Shown one piece after another: positions 42,208 to 52,451 of a stretch of DNA of 64,000 nucleotides. The stretch lies in contig NZ_MDTQ01000001.1 in NCBI RefSeq assembly GCF_001709345.1, positions 1,401,108-1,465,107 of the forward strand, in the 5' to 3' direction. Source of the stretch: Terasakiispira papahanaumokuakeensis. Lineage in GTDB: Bacteria > Pseudomonadota > Gammaproteobacteria > Pseudomonadales > Halomonadaceae. The notes beneath the pieces are model-generated. The model did no database searches, was not told the DNA's origin, and saw nothing but the letters and a program-made list of their open reading frames with translations. Position numbers and translations under genes: made by a program. Every line of letters starts with the position of its first letter. Position 1 is the first letter of the stretch.

Positions 42208-43664
42208 GGTGGGGATTACTGTGGAAACGCTCAGAGCGGCGACAATCTGAACGCCCGATAACATCGGTACGACGTTATTTATTAAAGGCGCTGATGGCGG
42301 TGCTGGCGGTTGCAGGCGCGGTCGCCGTTCTAGCGGCTTATCTGATTACCGATCATGAGATGGAAGAAATTCTAGATACGCAGCTGAGCTTGCATGCGCG
42401 GATTGTGGCCAGCCAGCTTTCCTCTGAACCGACTGCTGAAGCATTAACAGCTTTAGCCACACATCTGAATTTGCCCGGTCATCCGGCGGGATTTTATCCT
42501 CAGTCAGGTGCTCATGCCCAAACGCAGCCGTTGAGTCGTGATCAGCGTTATCACGAAGAAGAACGGCGTTTAGTTGTCGGGTTCTGGCGTCCAAATGGCC
42601 AGCCGTATTTGATGGGGGGGCCGTGGCAGGATCATGGTGCTTTTCCAGCCCCAAGCGAAACAGGCTACCGCTGGGCGGACTACAACGGCTATCGCTGGCG
42701 TGTTTTCAGTATGCAAGATCAACACAGTGGTCTGTGGATCAGTTTAGGGCTTAGGCGTAGCTTTCATGATGCGATCGTTCAGCGTATTACACTGAATAAT
42801 TTATTGCCCATGCTATTGTTGTTGCCTGTGCTGTTATGGAGCTTGAACCGTATTATCCGTCGTGGATTGGCGCCCATCAACCAGTTATCTCAGCAAGTCC
42901 AGGGGCGCGATGCCCAGGATTTAAGCCGACTTGATGAGCCTGTCCCACGAGAGATTGAAGGGCTACAACAGTCCTTGAATGGTTTTATTGATCGTTTGGA
43001 TAAAACGCTAGAACGTGAGCGCCGCTTTAGCGCTGATGCTGCCCATGAAATGCGCACTCCGTTGGCCGCAATTCGCATTCATTTAGATAATGCCTTGGCT
43101 GGTGAGCAGGCCTCATTACATAAGGCTTATACCGGTGTTGAACGCTTGCAGCGTGTTGTCGAGCAGTTGTTGACTCTGGTACGGCTGGATCGTGGAGGGC
43201 GTGTTACACCCAAAACGTCGATCGATGTATATCCCATCGTGATTGAGTTGATGGCTGATCTCTATACGCAAGCACATCAACGCCATCAGCGATTGAGCTT
43301 GACCGGTCTCATGGCATTGAATGTTCGAGCTGATGCCACTGAGGTGGGGATTTTATTCCGGAATCTGGTCGATAATGCGCTGCGTTATACCCCTGAGGGT
43401 GGGGAGATTGAAGTGATGCTCGGGTGTCGGGCAGGCCATCCTTTTCTATGCGTACAGGATTCTGGCCCGGGTATTCCCGAGCATTTGATGGCGCATATGA
43501 CGGAGCGCTTTCGCCGGGCATCTGATCAAAGTATTACGGGTAGTGGGCTGGGCCTTTCTATTGTTCATGAGCTGGTGACGTTACAACAAGCAGAATTACA
43601 GTTGAGTAATCGCCAGCCTCATGGCTTAGAGGTCACGGTACTCTGGCCTGCTGTCTCGCGTTGA
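42204..43664 (+). CDS. Sensor histidine kinase, QseC/PmrB type
   Basis: 486 residues. Two transmembrane helices (about 24-48 and 197-216) enclose a periplasmic domain. After the HAMP-like linker comes the H box FSADAAHEMRTPLAAIRIHL, N box NLVDNALRYTPEGG, G1 DSGPGIPEH and G2 GSGLGLSIVHELV. The length is usual for QseC. ATG 42204 overlaps the regulator stop (ATGA). Signal unknown (catecholamines or autoinducer for QseC, metals or polymyxin for PmrB). Confidence 0.92.
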   Translation: MRWGLLWKRSERRQSERPITSVRRYLLKALMAVLAVAGAVAVLAAYLITDHEMEEILDTQLSLHARIVASQLSSEPTAEALTALATHLNLPGHPAGFYPQSGAHAQTQPLSRDQRYHEEERRLVVGFWRPNGQPYLMGGPWQDHGAFPAPSETGYRWADYNGYRWRVFSMQDQHSGLWISLGLRRSFHDAIVQRITLNNLLPMLLLLPVLLWSLNRIIRRGLAPINQLSQQVQGRDAQDLSRLDEPVPREIEGLQQSLNGFIDRLDKTLERERRFSADAAHEMRTPLAAIRIHLDNALAGEQASLHKAYTGVERLQRVVEQLLTLVRLDRGGRVTPKTSIDVYPIVIELMADLYTQAHQRHQRLSLTGLMALNVRADATEVGILFRNLVDNALRYTPEGGEIEVMLGCRAGHPFLCVQDSGPGIPEHLMAHMTERFRRASDQSITGSGLGLSIVHELVTLQQAELQLSNRQPHGLEVTVLWPAVSR

Positions 43665-43881
43665 CTGCTACGCTGAAAAGTCGAGACGATGTCTGACCGC
43701 GAGACGATTTATGGTGGCGAGGCGATAATGCCGGAGATCCGTTCACGTAGCCAGCGGTGAGCTGGATCGACTTCCTTACGTTCAGGGTGGCCCCTAGGCC
43801 GATCAAGATGATGTGCCCTCCTGTGGCTAAATCGAGTGCTGTCCCCTTTAGCAACATCTTCGTTATTGTGGCCTCATTCAT
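43633..43881 (-). CDS. Doubtful small ORF divergent from MerR
   Basis: 82 codons from ATG 43881 (MNEATITKMLLKGTALDLATG, first 20 shown in part) with AAGGTGAT upstream and a short hydrophobic stretch HIILIGLGATL. The C-terminal half looks antisense-like, and it overlaps the 3' end of the kinase gene by 32 bases. It is the only candidate target for the MerR-type palindrome to its right. No family recognised. Confidence 0.2.
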   Translation of the reverse strand: MNEATITKMLLKGTALDLATGGHIILIGLGATLNVRKSIQLTAGYVNGSPALSPRHHKSSRGQTSSRLFSVAVNARQQARVP

Positions 43882-43975
43882 TGGTATCACCTTCTGGTTG
43901 TTACTGTTGTTGAATGACGGTTGTTAAATCACTGCTGTTGAATCACTGTTTTAGATAGCACTTGCTAAGGTTACA

Positions 43976-43995
43976 ACTTAAAGTTAACTTTAAGT
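43976..43995. promoter_or_regulatory. MerR-type operator, perfect palindrome
   Basis: ACTTAAAGTTAACTTTAAGT is a perfect 20-bp palindrome 92 bp upstream of the MerR gene. MerR regulators bind such dyads in the long spacer of their promoters. Confidence 0.65.
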
Positions 43996-44087
43996 CAATG
44001 CCTTATTTTATGGGCTCAGCAGTCAGTAGAAACTGAGAGCGATGTGCGTTAAGGGCTGAAAAATGTGGGGCCTGATAGGGGACAGTG

Positions 44088-44498
44088 ATGAAAGTATTGG
44101 ATATCGGCGAGGTAGCCGCATTAAGTGGATTTAAGACTTCTGCTTTACGTTATTACGAAGCACAGGGATTGATTTCCCCGCTGGGGCGCCATGGACTAAG
44201 ACGTCAATATGCCGACTCCGTATTGCAAACCTTATCGTTGATTGCCCTGGGGCGTCATGCGGGGTTTTCGCTTGATGACATTCGAGAGATGCTGGGGCCG
44301 CAGGGGAGTGTATCGATTGACCGCGAAAAGATGCGGCAAAAGGCCCAAGAGGTAGGGGATACCATTAAACATTTGACGCTGATTCAAAAGACTTTAGCGC
44401 ATGTGGCTGATTGCCCCGCTGAAGACCATTTGGCGTGCGCTTCATTTCGCAAATTGCTCAAACGCGTGAACCGCAACCAGGGCGCTATCAAGACTTGA
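44088..44498 (+). CDS. MerR-family transcriptional regulator
   Basis: 136 residues. N-terminal winged helix GEVAALSGFKTSALRYYEAQ with the RYYE signature, then GLRRQYADSVLQTLSLIALG. A long dimerisation helix follows, and a C-terminal tail DCPAEDHLACASF has two cysteines eight residues apart, possibly for metal or redox sensing. AGGGGA lies five bases before ATG 44088; a GTG at 44085 is adjacent. A perfect palindrome lies upstream. No adjacent target gene is evident. Confidence 0.88.
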   Translation: MKVLDIGEVAALSGFKTSALRYYEAQGLISPLGRHGLRRQYADSVLQTLSLIALGRHAGFSLDDIREMLGPQGSVSIDREKMRQKAQEVGDTIKHLTLIQKTLAHVADCPAEDHLACASFRKLLKRVNRNQGAIKT

Positions 44499-44901
44499 TT
44501 GCTGACCCGTCAGATTGCTTGGCTGATATCCCCGTGTATGCTTGAGTTGGCCTTGCTCGATGAGAGTTTTTAAAAGAGCTTTAAAGCTTATGTCGATATA
44601 TGCGTTTTATCTTATTTTTATAAGGATTGTCGATTGTGTCTACGACGTCGCTGATCGAGTCGCTTTTATTATGAGGCGGTGAGGGTTGGACAGGATTATT
44701 TTGACTTGTGTGAGGGAGGAATATATATCTATTTTTTCTTTATTAGTTTTATTGATTGTATTCTGGTTGATATTTTAAGTCGATGTCCTGTGGCCAACAT
44801 GCTGGAAATGTCATAAACAGCAAGGCCGCCCTTAAAAGAGCGGCCTTGAGCACTTATAATCGATGAAGTTTTATAGCATGCTGAACTTAAAACGACTGCT
44901 T
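44499..44901. other. Intergenic region, AT-rich, one inverted repeat
   Basis: CAAGGCCG / CGGCCTTG (44821-44848) could end the MCP transcript but lacks a T-run on that strand. Nothing else recognised. Confidence 0.35.
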
Positions 44902-46797
44902 TTATAATTTAAAACGCTGAAGCGTGGCTTTTAGCGTGTTCCCTAATTGGGCCAGCATTTCGGTAGCGCTTGCTGTTTCTTGAGATGCGGCGGCATTTTG
45001 TGCCGAAATCTCACTCACTCGCGTGACGCGCTGATTAATATCTTCCGAGACGCTGCTTTGTTCTTGTGCCGCTGTTGCAATTTGTTGGTTCATTTGTTGG
45101 ATATGAGCAACAGCATCACCGATTTGGCGAAGCATCTGAACGGCTTGTTCTGCATTATCGGCATTCTCTTTCGCCATACTTCGGCTGTTATCCATCATTT
45201 CTGCGGATTGGTGAGTGTAATCTTGCAAGCGTGTAATGAGACCGCCTATTTCACCTGTTGAATCTTGGGTTCTACGCGCGAGGTTGCGGACTTCATCGGC
45301 GACGACAGCAAACCCACGCCCGGCTTCCCCGGCTCTGGCTGCCTCGATTGCCGCATTTAACGCTAATAGATTGGTTTGTTCTGCGACATCATTAATCACT
45401 TCCAGTACTTTGCCAATGTTGTCACTGGCTGCTTTGAGCTCTTCAATCATTGAGGCTGATTGGCTGACTGAGTCTGAGAGGTTGTTAATCAATGTGGCAG
45501 AATCTGTGATTGCCTTAATGCCATTCTGAGTCAAGTCATCTGCGGTTGTCGCCGCTGCCGCTGCTTCTTCTGCATGTTGGGCGACTTCTGCCACAGTGGC
45601 GGTCATTTCGTTCATCGCTGTCGCGACTTGATCTGTCTCTTCTTGCTGGGCTTGGGTGCCATGACTGTTTTGTGTGGCTGATGCTGACAACTGGGTTGAT
45701 GTTGAAGCCAGCTGAGTCGTTGAATGCTCAACCTCGCCGAGGACTTCACGTAACTTGGCTTGCATATGGCTTATCGCACGGATCAGAAGACCGATCTCAT
45801 CCTGGCGCTGGCTCTCAATACGTTGTGTGAGGTCGCCCTGAGCAATATTTTGGGCCATCTCAACCGCACTCGCCAACGGTGGGGCAATCATACGGGTGAT
45901 CAGTATTGTGGCACCAAGCCCAATGGCTAATGCCGCAAGACTGATACTCAACAACGTAACTTGGGTCTGCTCGGCTTCGCTGTCGCTTTTCTTTAGTTGT
46001 TTAGCGACTAATGCTTTGATGTTTTGTTCAATATTGCTTCCCAATTGACCAAGCTGGGTTCTAAGTGTTTGAGCTTGGGTTTTGATCTGACGATACTGTT
46101 TGGCCGTGACTTTATATTGACGCAACCCATCATTTAATAATGTTTGAGTCTGCTGATAAGCCCCTTGTGTTGGTAATGCATTAATGGCGTTTTGAAAACG
46201 GTCTTGTGATTGTGATGTGCCTATATTTTGGCTGTCATCCTGCCTGATCAGTGAGTTGGCTTCCTGACGTAGTTTTTCGTGAGAAAATCTTAGGTTCGCT
46301 GCGGCAATCAGTTCTTGTGTATCATTACGGCCCGCTGCCATCTCAATGACGCTATTCACCGGCTCATCCATACGACGCAGGTCTTCTCGCCAGTTTGCCG
46401 CAATGTCTTCGGCCATTTCGATTTTTGCGGTGAATTCTTGAAGAGTCGTAAGGTATTGAGCCATATGGTCGCTAGCTTTTTTGATAAAGCCTAAGTCGAC
46501 CGGATCCTTGTATAGTGTTTTCTCTTGTTTGAGCTGCTGGTCAATGGTGTTTGCAGCTTTATTGAGAGCCTGCTCATTTTCATCAGAAGGGGTTTCAACA
46601 TAGAGTATACGGCGAACCTGGGCGGCATAAAGTAACGTCTCAAGTTCTTTTGCATGCTCGACCTTAGTGAATCTTTCTTGAGCATTTTGAAGGTTACTTA
46701 GCCCGACTACTGTGATCACAATAGTTAAAAGAATTAGGCTACTAAAGCCTATGGCAAGCTTCGCCTTCACTGTCAGGTTGCTGAAATAATTTAGCAT
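44902..46797 (-). CDS. Methyl-accepting chemotaxis protein with helical bimodular-like sensor
   Basis: 631 residues. TM1 at about 12-34, an all-helical periplasmic ligand domain of about 240 residues (fits the HBM type of McpS), TM2 at about 283-305, HAMP, then the signalling hairpin with [20 protein letters not shown] at the tip. Methylation helices flank it. No C-terminal CheR pentapeptide is seen (ends LQRFKL). HBM receptors often sense TCA-cycle acids or polyamines. Monocistronic. Confidence 0.92.
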   Translation of the reverse strand: MLNYFSNLTVKAKLAIGFSSLILLTIVITVVGLSNLQNAQERFTKVEHAKELETLLYAAQVRRILYVETPSDENEQALNKAANTIDQQLKQEKTLYKDPVDLGFIKKASDHMAQYLTTLQEFTAKIEMAEDIAANWREDLRRMDEPVNSVIEMAAGRNDTQELIAAANLRFSHEKLRQEANSLIRQDDSQNIGTSQSQDRFQNAINALPTQGAYQQTQTLLNDGLRQYKVTAKQYRQIKTQAQTLRTQLGQLGSNIEQNIKALVAKQLKKSDSEAEQTQVTLLSISLAALAIGLGATILITRMIAPPLASAVEMAQNIAQGDLTQRIESQRQDEIGLLIRAISHMQAKLREVLGEVEHSTTQLASTSTQLSASATQNSHGTQAQQEETDQVATAMNEMTATVAEVAQHAEEAAAAATTADDLTQNGIKAITDSATLINNLSDSVSQSASMIEELKAASDNIGKVLEVINDVAEQTNLLALNAAIEAARAGEAGRGFAVVADEVRNLARRTQDSTGEIGGLITRLQDYTHQSAEMMDNSRSMAKENADNAEQAVQMLRQIGDAVAHIQQMNQQIATAAQEQSSVSEDINQRVTRVSEISAQNAAASQETASATEMLAQLGNTLKATLQRFKL

Positions 46798-46989
46798 TAT
46801 CTAATGGTCCTTTAATTTTAGCCAACATCGCATAACGATATTATAGTATATGATTTAAATATTAAAAGATTGAAAATTAAGTTAGATGCAATCGGTTGGC
46901 ATTTCTGGACTGTAGATAATTTTTTCATTTATATTAAGATGGGCGCATATTTCGGTGTGTCATTGTTTTTTTAGGCATATGAAATGGCC

Positions 46990-48534
46990 TTATTGCTCTT
47001 GAATTAATGTTTTAATAAATTCTTGTAAGCGCATGGTTTGTGACTTGGGCAGTTGTAACTGAAGTTTGCTTCTTCGCCACAGAATGTCTTCAATGGTCCG
47101 AGCCCATTCGTATTTGATGAGGTAATGAACTTCGGCCTCGGTCAATCCTGCGCCGAAATCCTCTCCCATGGCCGCCCAATGGGTTTTATCTGCAAGAAAA
47201 CGTTCACATAGGCGGCCATAGCTACTGGCATAACGTTCGGCCAACGCTGCTGTCAGAAAGGGGTAGCGTTGTTGTAACCATTGCGCATAAGTTTCACGAT
47301 TGTCGATATCTCCTCCCGGTAGAGGCGCTGTGGCTGTCCAGGCGGGTGCCATCTTCGGGAAATAAGGCGTGAGCATCTTCAATGCGGTTTCTGCGAGCTT
47401 TCGGTAAGTGGTGATTTTTCCACCAAAAATGGACAGTAGCGGGGCCCCCGCATCGGTACTCAGGTCTAGGGTATAGTCGCGTGTCATGGCCGAAGGGTTA
47501 TCGGACTCATCATCACATAGAGGTCTGACACCCGCGAAAGTGGTGACAATATCATCATGGGTGAGGGGTTGTTTGAAATAATCTTTGATGACATCCAACA
47601 AGTATTGAATTTCGGTATCACTGATTTTGGCCTCAGCGGGATTGCCATGATAGGGCTGGTCGGTGGTACCAATCAGACTGAAGTCTTTTTGATAGGGGAG
47701 CACAAAGACAATGCGTTTATCTTGGTTCTGTAAAATATAAGCGCGGTCATCCGTATTCAGCCGCCGTGTAATCAAGTGACTTCCCTTGATCATCCGAATG
47801 CCATAGTGGGGTTTCTGATGGATTTGCTGGCGAATGAAAGACTCAACCCAAGGGCCCGCGGCATTGACCAGTGCTCGACTGCGACACTGCCACTGCTGGC
47901 CGGTGGTTTGATCGCTTAGAGTTAATAACCAATAGCCCTCTTGATCAACTTCGGCATGGTCACAGCGAGTGCGTACATAAATATCAGCGCCTGCTTGCTG
48001 TGCTTGAAGGGCATTAAGAATGACCAAGCGGGCGTCATCAACCCAGCAATCTGAGTATTCAAAACCATGGGTGATTGAGGGTAAGAGTGGTGACTCTGGC
48101 GTGAGTGGGCTTGTGTTGTCAGCCGTAGCGCTTTTGTTGACGTCGACTGCATGAAATTTGAGCGTTTTGGTATTCGGCAGGCTATCTCGATGGCTTAAAT
48201 GATCATACAAAAAGAGACCTGTTCGTAGCATCCAGCTCGGCCGCAAGTGTGGGCGATAAGGTAGAATAAAACGCATCGGCCAGACGATGTGGGGCGCTTT
48301 TTTCATCAAGACTTCACGTTCGTGAAGCGCTTCCCTGACTAGTCGGAATTCGTAGTACTCCAAGTAGCGTAAACCGCCATGAATTAATTTGCTCGATGCT
48401 GATGACGTGGCACTGGCCAGATCGGCCTGTTCGCATAAGCCTGTTTTTAACCCCCGCCCGGCGGCATCGCAAGCAATGCCCGTACCATTAATACCGCCGC
48501 CAATGATCCATAAATCGTAGAGCGGTAAGCCCAT
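46990..48534 (-). CDS. glpD: Aerobic glycerol-3-phosphate dehydrogenase
   Basis: Membrane-associated FAD enzyme oxidising G3P to DHAP with electrons to quinone. 514 residues from ATG 48534: MGLPLYDLWIIGGGINGTGI carries the FAD GxGxxG motif, followed by SSKLIHGGLRYLEYYEF and later FGGKITTYRKLAE. AAGGAG lies ten bases before this ATG. The frame is open to 48792, but that part is repeat-bearing intergenic DNA. Divergent from glpK; together they form the classic glycerol route. Confidence 0.95.
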   Translation of the reverse strand: MGLPLYDLWIIGGGINGTGIACDAAGRGLKTGLCEQADLASATSSASSKLIHGGLRYLEYYEFRLVREALHEREVLMKKAPHIVWPMRFILPYRPHLRPSWMLRTGLFLYDHLSHRDSLPNTKTLKFHAVDVNKSATADNTSPLTPESPLLPSITHGFEYSDCWVDDARLVILNALQAQQAGADIYVRTRCDHAEVDQEGYWLLTLSDQTTGQQWQCRSRALVNAAGPWVESFIRQQIHQKPHYGIRMIKGSHLITRRLNTDDRAYILQNQDKRIVFVLPYQKDFSLIGTTDQPYHGNPAEAKISDTEIQYLLDVIKDYFKQPLTHDDIVTTFAGVRPLCDDESDNPSAMTRDYTLDLSTDAGAPLLSIFGGKITTYRKLAETALKMLTPYFPKMAPAWTATAPLPGGDIDNRETYAQWLQQRYPFLTAALAERYASSYGRLCERFLADKTHWAAMGEDFGAGLTEAEVHYLIKYEWARTIEDILWRRSKLQLQLPKSQTMRLQEFIKTLIQEQ

Positions 48535-48868
48535 ATCGAAAGCACTCCTTATGGATAACCGATAGTTCTGGATAACCGATAGTTCTGGATAACCGATAAT
48601 CTGCTTGGCGGTGATTTGCCTCACGTATTTTGCTTCATGCCCGCATGACCATAGCATGCCGGAATTGACGTTGTTCAGCATCCCTATTCCCGCTGATGTT
48701 GAAGTCTCAACGGCTTTCGTTGACTTGTGTCTAGGCATTGGGCACGGCAAGCTAACCGGTATTGAGCTGATGAGTTGGAGGCTCCTGGTCATCCGTTGCG
48801 GTGATACGCTGCGGTTACGTTGTTGTCATAAACTGTCTTTTATAGGCTGCTGACATAAGGATATCTGC
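48535..48868. other. glpD-glpK divergent promoter region
   Basis: Holds the 17-bp x 3 minisatellite next to glpD and presumably both promoters. I could not identify a clear GlpR operator. Confidence 0.4.
48553..48603. repeat. 17-bp minisatellite, 3 copies, in the glpD leader
   Basis: GGATAACCGATAGTTCT is repeated in tandem (two perfect, third diverging at its end), 19 bp from the glpD start codon. Confidence 0.88.
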
Positions 48869-50362
48869 ATGACTCCGTTAATTCTGGCGATTGATCAGGG
48901 CACGACAAGTTCTCGCGCTATTTTATTTGATGCTCAAGGTGATCGCGTTGCTTTTGCTCAACAGGAGTTCCCCCAGCATTTTCCGCAAAATGGTTGGGTG
49001 GAACATGACCCTGACGATCTTTGGCAATCGACGTTACACACAGCACGAGATGTATTGGCCTCTGAGGGGATTGACGCTCAAGCCATTGTCGGGATTGGGA
49101 TTACCAATCAGCGCGAAACGACCCTGGTATGGGATCGTCATACCGGTACGCCTCTTTATAATGCCATTGTCTGGCAGGATCGACGGACCAGTGAGCAGTG
49201 CCAAACGCTAAGAGACGCTGGTCATACTGGGTTGATCCAAGAGAAAACGGGGCTGCTGATTGATCCTTACTTTTCTGCCACCAAGCTGGGCTGGATCTTA
49301 GATCATGTGGCGGGTGCACGAGACCGGGCCGTTCGAGGGGATTTGTTATTTGGGACGGTTGATACTTATTTAATTTGGAAGTTAACCGCCGGTCGATCAC
49401 ATGTGACGGACGCGACCAATGCATCACGGACATGCTTATTTAATATTCATGATCAATGCTGGGATGACGATCTTTTGGCGCTGTTTGATATTCCTCGCGA
49501 GATGCTGCCAGAGGTTAAAGATTGTGCCGATGATTTTGGTCAGACTGATCCGGATTGGCTGGGCCTATCGTTACCTATCGCAGGGGTGGCGGGTGATCAG
49601 CAAGCGGCCCTCATTGGCCAGACGTGCTTTGAGCCCGGGATGGTGAAAAGCACTTATGGGACGGGCTGTTTTATGATCATGAATACGGGGTCATCGGCAC
49701 AGTCTTCTGAGCACAAGCTGTTAACGACGGTCGGATATCGGCTCAAAGGCGAGGTGACTTATGCCATGGAGGGCAGCATCTTCATCGCCGGGGCGGCGAT
49801 TCAATGGCTCCGCGATGGATTGCGTCTGTTCTCTAATGCTGAAGAGACAGAATCTTTAGCACGGCAAACAACGGCGGGACATGGCGTTTATTTAGTGCCC
49901 GCCTTTACAGGGCTTGGTGCGCCACATTGGGACCCTCAAGCACGGGGCGCGATTTTTGGGCTGACGCGAGACACGGGGATTGCGGAGATCGTGGCAGCAG
50001 GGTTGCAGTCAGTGTGTTATCAAACCCGAGATTTACAAACCTGTATGAATCAGGATGTCGGTTGTGAAGCCCAGACACTCCGTGTTGATGGGGGTATGGT
50101 CAGTAACAACTGGGTGATGCAGTTTCTTGCCGATATTTTGAATGTTCAGGTGGACCGGCCGACGCTTTTGGAAACGACTGCGCTCGGTGCCGCTTATGTG
50201 GCTGGATTGCAATTGGGCTGGTATGACAGCCTGGATGACATTGCCGCTTTATGGCAAAAAGACTGCTCTTTCTCACCCCAGCTGGATGATGATACTCGCC
50301 AGCGCCTGTATGACGGCTGGTTAAATGCGGTGGCTCGGGTTAAGTCGGATATAGCTGAGTGA
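48869..50362 (+). CDS. glpK: Glycerol kinase
   Basis: 497 residues, FGGY family. ATP-binding start [16 protein letters not shown], substrate region [17 protein letters not shown] and the family signatures [12 protein letters not shown] and [20 protein letters not shown]. Makes glycerol-3-phosphate for the divergent glpD. AAGGAT precedes the ATG. No glpF is adjacent. Confidence 0.96.
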   Translation: MTPLILAIDQGTTSSRAILFDAQGDRVAFAQQEFPQHFPQNGWVEHDPDDLWQSTLHTARDVLASEGIDAQAIVGIGITNQRETTLVWDRHTGTPLYNAIVWQDRRTSEQCQTLRDAGHTGLIQEKTGLLIDPYFSATKLGWILDHVAGARDRAVRGDLLFGTVDTYLIWKLTAGRSHVTDATNASRTCLFNIHDQCWDDDLLALFDIPREMLPEVKDCADDFGQTDPDWLGLSLPIAGVAGDQQAALIGQTCFEPGMVKSTYGTGCFMIMNTGSSAQSSEHKLLTTVGYRLKGEVTYAMEGSIFIAGAAIQWLRDGLRLFSNAEETESLARQTTAGHGVYLVPAFTGLGAPHWDPQARGAIFGLTRDTGIAEIVAAGLQSVCYQTRDLQTCMNQDVGCEAQTLRVDGGMVSNNWVMQFLADILNVQVDRPTLLETTALGAAYVAGLQLGWYDSLDDIAALWQKDCSFSPQLDDDTRQRLYDGWLNAVARVKSDIAE

Positions 50363-50412
50363 TCGACTTGAGCCCAGTTGGATGGAAGGGGGATTCAGGT
50401 TCATTATACTGA

Positions 50413-50580
50413 TGAAGGGCTTTGGGCTCATGAAGGGCTTTTGGTTCAGGGGGGGCTTGTTGTGTTCAGGAGGGCTTGTGTCAATAAAAGAAAAGTCCTG
50501 AATCGCGTGCTCTCAATACGCTCTGAATGCCACTGAAGGTGGGGTGTTGGATAGCGCTGATCATTGGATAGCGCTGATAA
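50413..50580. repeat. Two degenerate short tandem duplications
   Basis: An 18-bp unit TGAAGGGCTTTGGGCTCA is duplicated at 50413-50448, and a 17-bp unit TTGGATAGCGCTGATMA at 50547-50580, both in the glpK to PAS-GAF gap. Confidence 0.75.
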
Positions 50581-50618
50581 AGTACTCAATCTTTGGTGCT
50601 GTAATAAGGATGTTTTAG

Positions 50619-51509
50619 ATGGAAATCACGTCACTGGCGTCTAGCGGGTTATCTTCTCAAGCGGTTTCAATTGTGCTCCAAGTCTTTGAATCTATGGAAG
50701 AAGCCGTTGTGATCGCAGACTCAAAGCGCTGTATTGTTATGATGAATACAGCAGCGGAAAAGCTTTTTGGTTGTCGTCAAGCTGATGTGGTGGGGTTGCC
50801 AACGAAAGTCTTTTATGCAGATGAGAAAGATTTTGAAGCGCGGGGGCAGAACACATTTAATCCGAGTGTCAATCAAATCTCAGATCCCTATATCGTGCGT
50901 TACCAATCGATGGATGGTCATATTTTTTATGGTGAAACCATCGGTGGGCCTATTCGTGATGAATCCCTCAGTGAAGTTTACTTTTTTGCCATTATTCGTG
51001 ATGTCAGCAAACGAGTTCGTTCTGAGCAGACGATGAGTCGCTTACATTCGATTACCTCTTCAAGAATGTTGGAATATGAGCGCCGAATCTATGAACTTCT
51101 CAAGTTAGGATGCGAGCATTTTGGCATGCTGATGGGCATCGTCTCTTGTATAGAAGGACAAAATTACGTTGTTGAGGCGGTTTACCACCCGGAAGATGCG
51201 GTACCGGAAGGGGCGGCTTTTGAGCTGGAGAATACCTATTGTGTCCATACCTTGGATGCGGATGGCCCGACAGGATTTTATCATGTGGCCCATAGCCGTA
51301 TTCAATATCATCCTTGTTATTTGAATTTTGGTCTGGAAGCTTATATTGGCTGCCCGATTGAGGTTGATGGTGAGCGTTACGGCACGATCAATTTTTCTAG
51401 CCCCGATCCTGTTGAGGCCTTTGATGGCAGTGATTTGAATTTGGTTCGGTTGTTTGCTGAATGGGTGGGACACGAAATTGCCCGTAACCGGGATCTTGAG
51501 GTTGGTTGA
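50619..51509 (+). CDS. PAS-GAF sensor protein without output domain
   Basis: 296 residues. PAS at about 18-135 (VFESMEEAVVIADSKRCIVM, NTAAEKLFGCRQADVVGL) and GAF at about 150-290 (ISRMLEYERR region to GCPIEVDGERYGTINFSS). No kinase, GGDEF, EAL or DNA-binding domain is present, which is unusual for this architecture. It may be a truncated signalling protein or one acting through a partner. The Mu-like prophage begins a few bases after its stop, so it may have lost a 3' part, though the GAF fold appears complete. Confidence 0.82.
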   Translation: MEITSLASSGLSSQAVSIVLQVFESMEEAVVIADSKRCIVMMNTAAEKLFGCRQADVVGLPTKVFYADEKDFEARGQNTFNPSVNQISDPYIVRYQSMDGHIFYGETIGGPIRDESLSEVYFFAIIRDVSKRVRSEQTMSRLHSITSSRMLEYERRIYELLKLGCEHFGMLMGIVSCIEGQNYVVEAVYHPEDAVPEGAAFELENTYCVHTLDADGPTGFYHVAHSRIQYHPCYLNFGLEAYIGCPIEVDGERYGTINFSSPDPVEAFDGSDLNLVRLFAEWVGHEIARNRDLEVG

Positions 51510-51523
51510 GATAAATATACCAG

Positions 51524-51599
51524 GAGTGGTGCGATAAATGCGGGACAGTGCGGGATTACATGAGAAACCATGGGACAGAAACTGAAAGAGCGTTTCAAG
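51524..51599. repeat. Prophage left end with repeated transposase-binding-like motif
   Basis: ATGCGGGACAG, GTGCGGGATTAC and ATGGGACAGAAACTG are closely spaced between the PAS-GAF stop and the mor stop, as expected for A-protein binding sites at a Mu-like end. Confidence 0.45.
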
Positions 51600-51959
51600 T
51601 TAGCGATCATCAAATCCAAACATATCATCTTGACGCTCGCTGATCGCTGCTTTCTTTGCGCGCCTCAAAATGCTGTAGATTGCTTGGACGGTTAGGTTGT
51701 ATTTACGGGCTAGCTGAGGTGGCGATAGCTGGCCCCACTCGGCATAAATCATTCTGTCCCGTTTTGCGAGTTTAAAAGCAGAGTCTTTTGGGAAGCTGAT
51801 TGTTTGGCCGCCCCAGTTTGCAGCGAGTCGATCAGCAACAGCATATCCCACCTGTTCAGCTAGATCTTCATCAACTTTATGGTCGCGCATCACGTCGGCT
51901 ACGTGTCCGGCGACATCGATCAGTAGCTCGTGGCGCAGCTCAGCCATTGCTGATTTCAT
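51600..51959 (-). CDS. mor: Mor-family transcriptional activator
   Basis: 119 residues from ATG 51959 (GGAGAAG upstream). Mor/C-family middle operon activator: the DNA-binding C-terminal segment LSPPQLARKYNLTVQAIYSI plus LRRAKK matches Mu Mor, preceded by a dimerisation region. It would switch on middle or late phage promoters with host RNA polymerase. Last gene of the leftward early operon. The longer frame to 52013 overlaps gemA and is not supported. Confidence 0.88.
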   Translation of the reverse strand: MKSAMAELRHELLIDVAGHVADVMRDHKVDEDLAEQVGYAVADRLAANWGGQTISFPKDSAFKLAKRDRMIYAEWGQLSPPQLARKYNLTVQAIYSILRRAKKAAISERQDDMFGFDDR

Positions 51960-51960
51960 T

Positions 51961-52398
51961 TCACTTCTCCTTCTGACTAGAGAGCTTTCGCTGCCTGTTA
52001 TACAGAGCAGCAATGATCGCTTTCAGCTGTTTTTCTTGCCGGACCCAAGAGCACCGCTCTATGCCAAACATTTGCTGGGCGATCGCGTCAGCATATGACC
52101 AGGGCAGCGCCATATCTGCCAGCAAAGCTTCTATTTTCGTGATCATGTCTGGCATGCTTCTGCTTTCAAAATTGTGTGGTTTTCCCCGTGTTTTTGGGCT
52201 TGGAACAACCTTGAAGCCACGCTTTTTAAGGGCATCCAAAACCCTATTCAGATTTGGAACTGAAAGCTCAGATGTCGATTGCACTGCATCCAATCCCTGT
52301 AAGCCGCGCACCATCTGCATATACGTATCACGATCCATGCCTAGCTCACGCCGGGCAACGTGAATAATCTTGATGAGCTTTAAGCGATTGTTAGGCAT
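51961..52398 (-). CDS. gemA: GemA / Mu gp16 family regulatory protein (DUF1018)
   Basis: 145 residues from ATG 52398 (AGAGGAAAG upstream). DUF1018 proteins are Mu gp16/GemA, which alters host gene expression and supercoiling. The pattern LIHVARRELGMDRDTYMQMV-like helix is seen as KIIHVARRELGMDRDTYMQM. The C-terminal half ALPWSYADAIAQQMFGIERC is typical. One base separates it from mor. Confidence 0.88.
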   Translation of the reverse strand: MPNNRLKLIKIIHVARRELGMDRDTYMQMVRGLQGLDAVQSTSELSVPNLNRVLDALKKRGFKVVPSPKTRGKPHNFESRSMPDMITKIEALLADMALPWSYADAIAQQMFGIERCSWVRQEKQLKAIIAALYNRQRKLSSQKEK

Positions 52399-52451
52399 GG
52401 TTGTCTTTCCTCTTTTGAAGTGGCCGCCTCGTTTGGATTTTCTGATCCATC

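Noticed and set aside
45236-45830. Plus-strand frames opposite the chemotaxis receptor
   Set aside because: They mirror the strongly conserved receptor signalling domain and have no features of their own.
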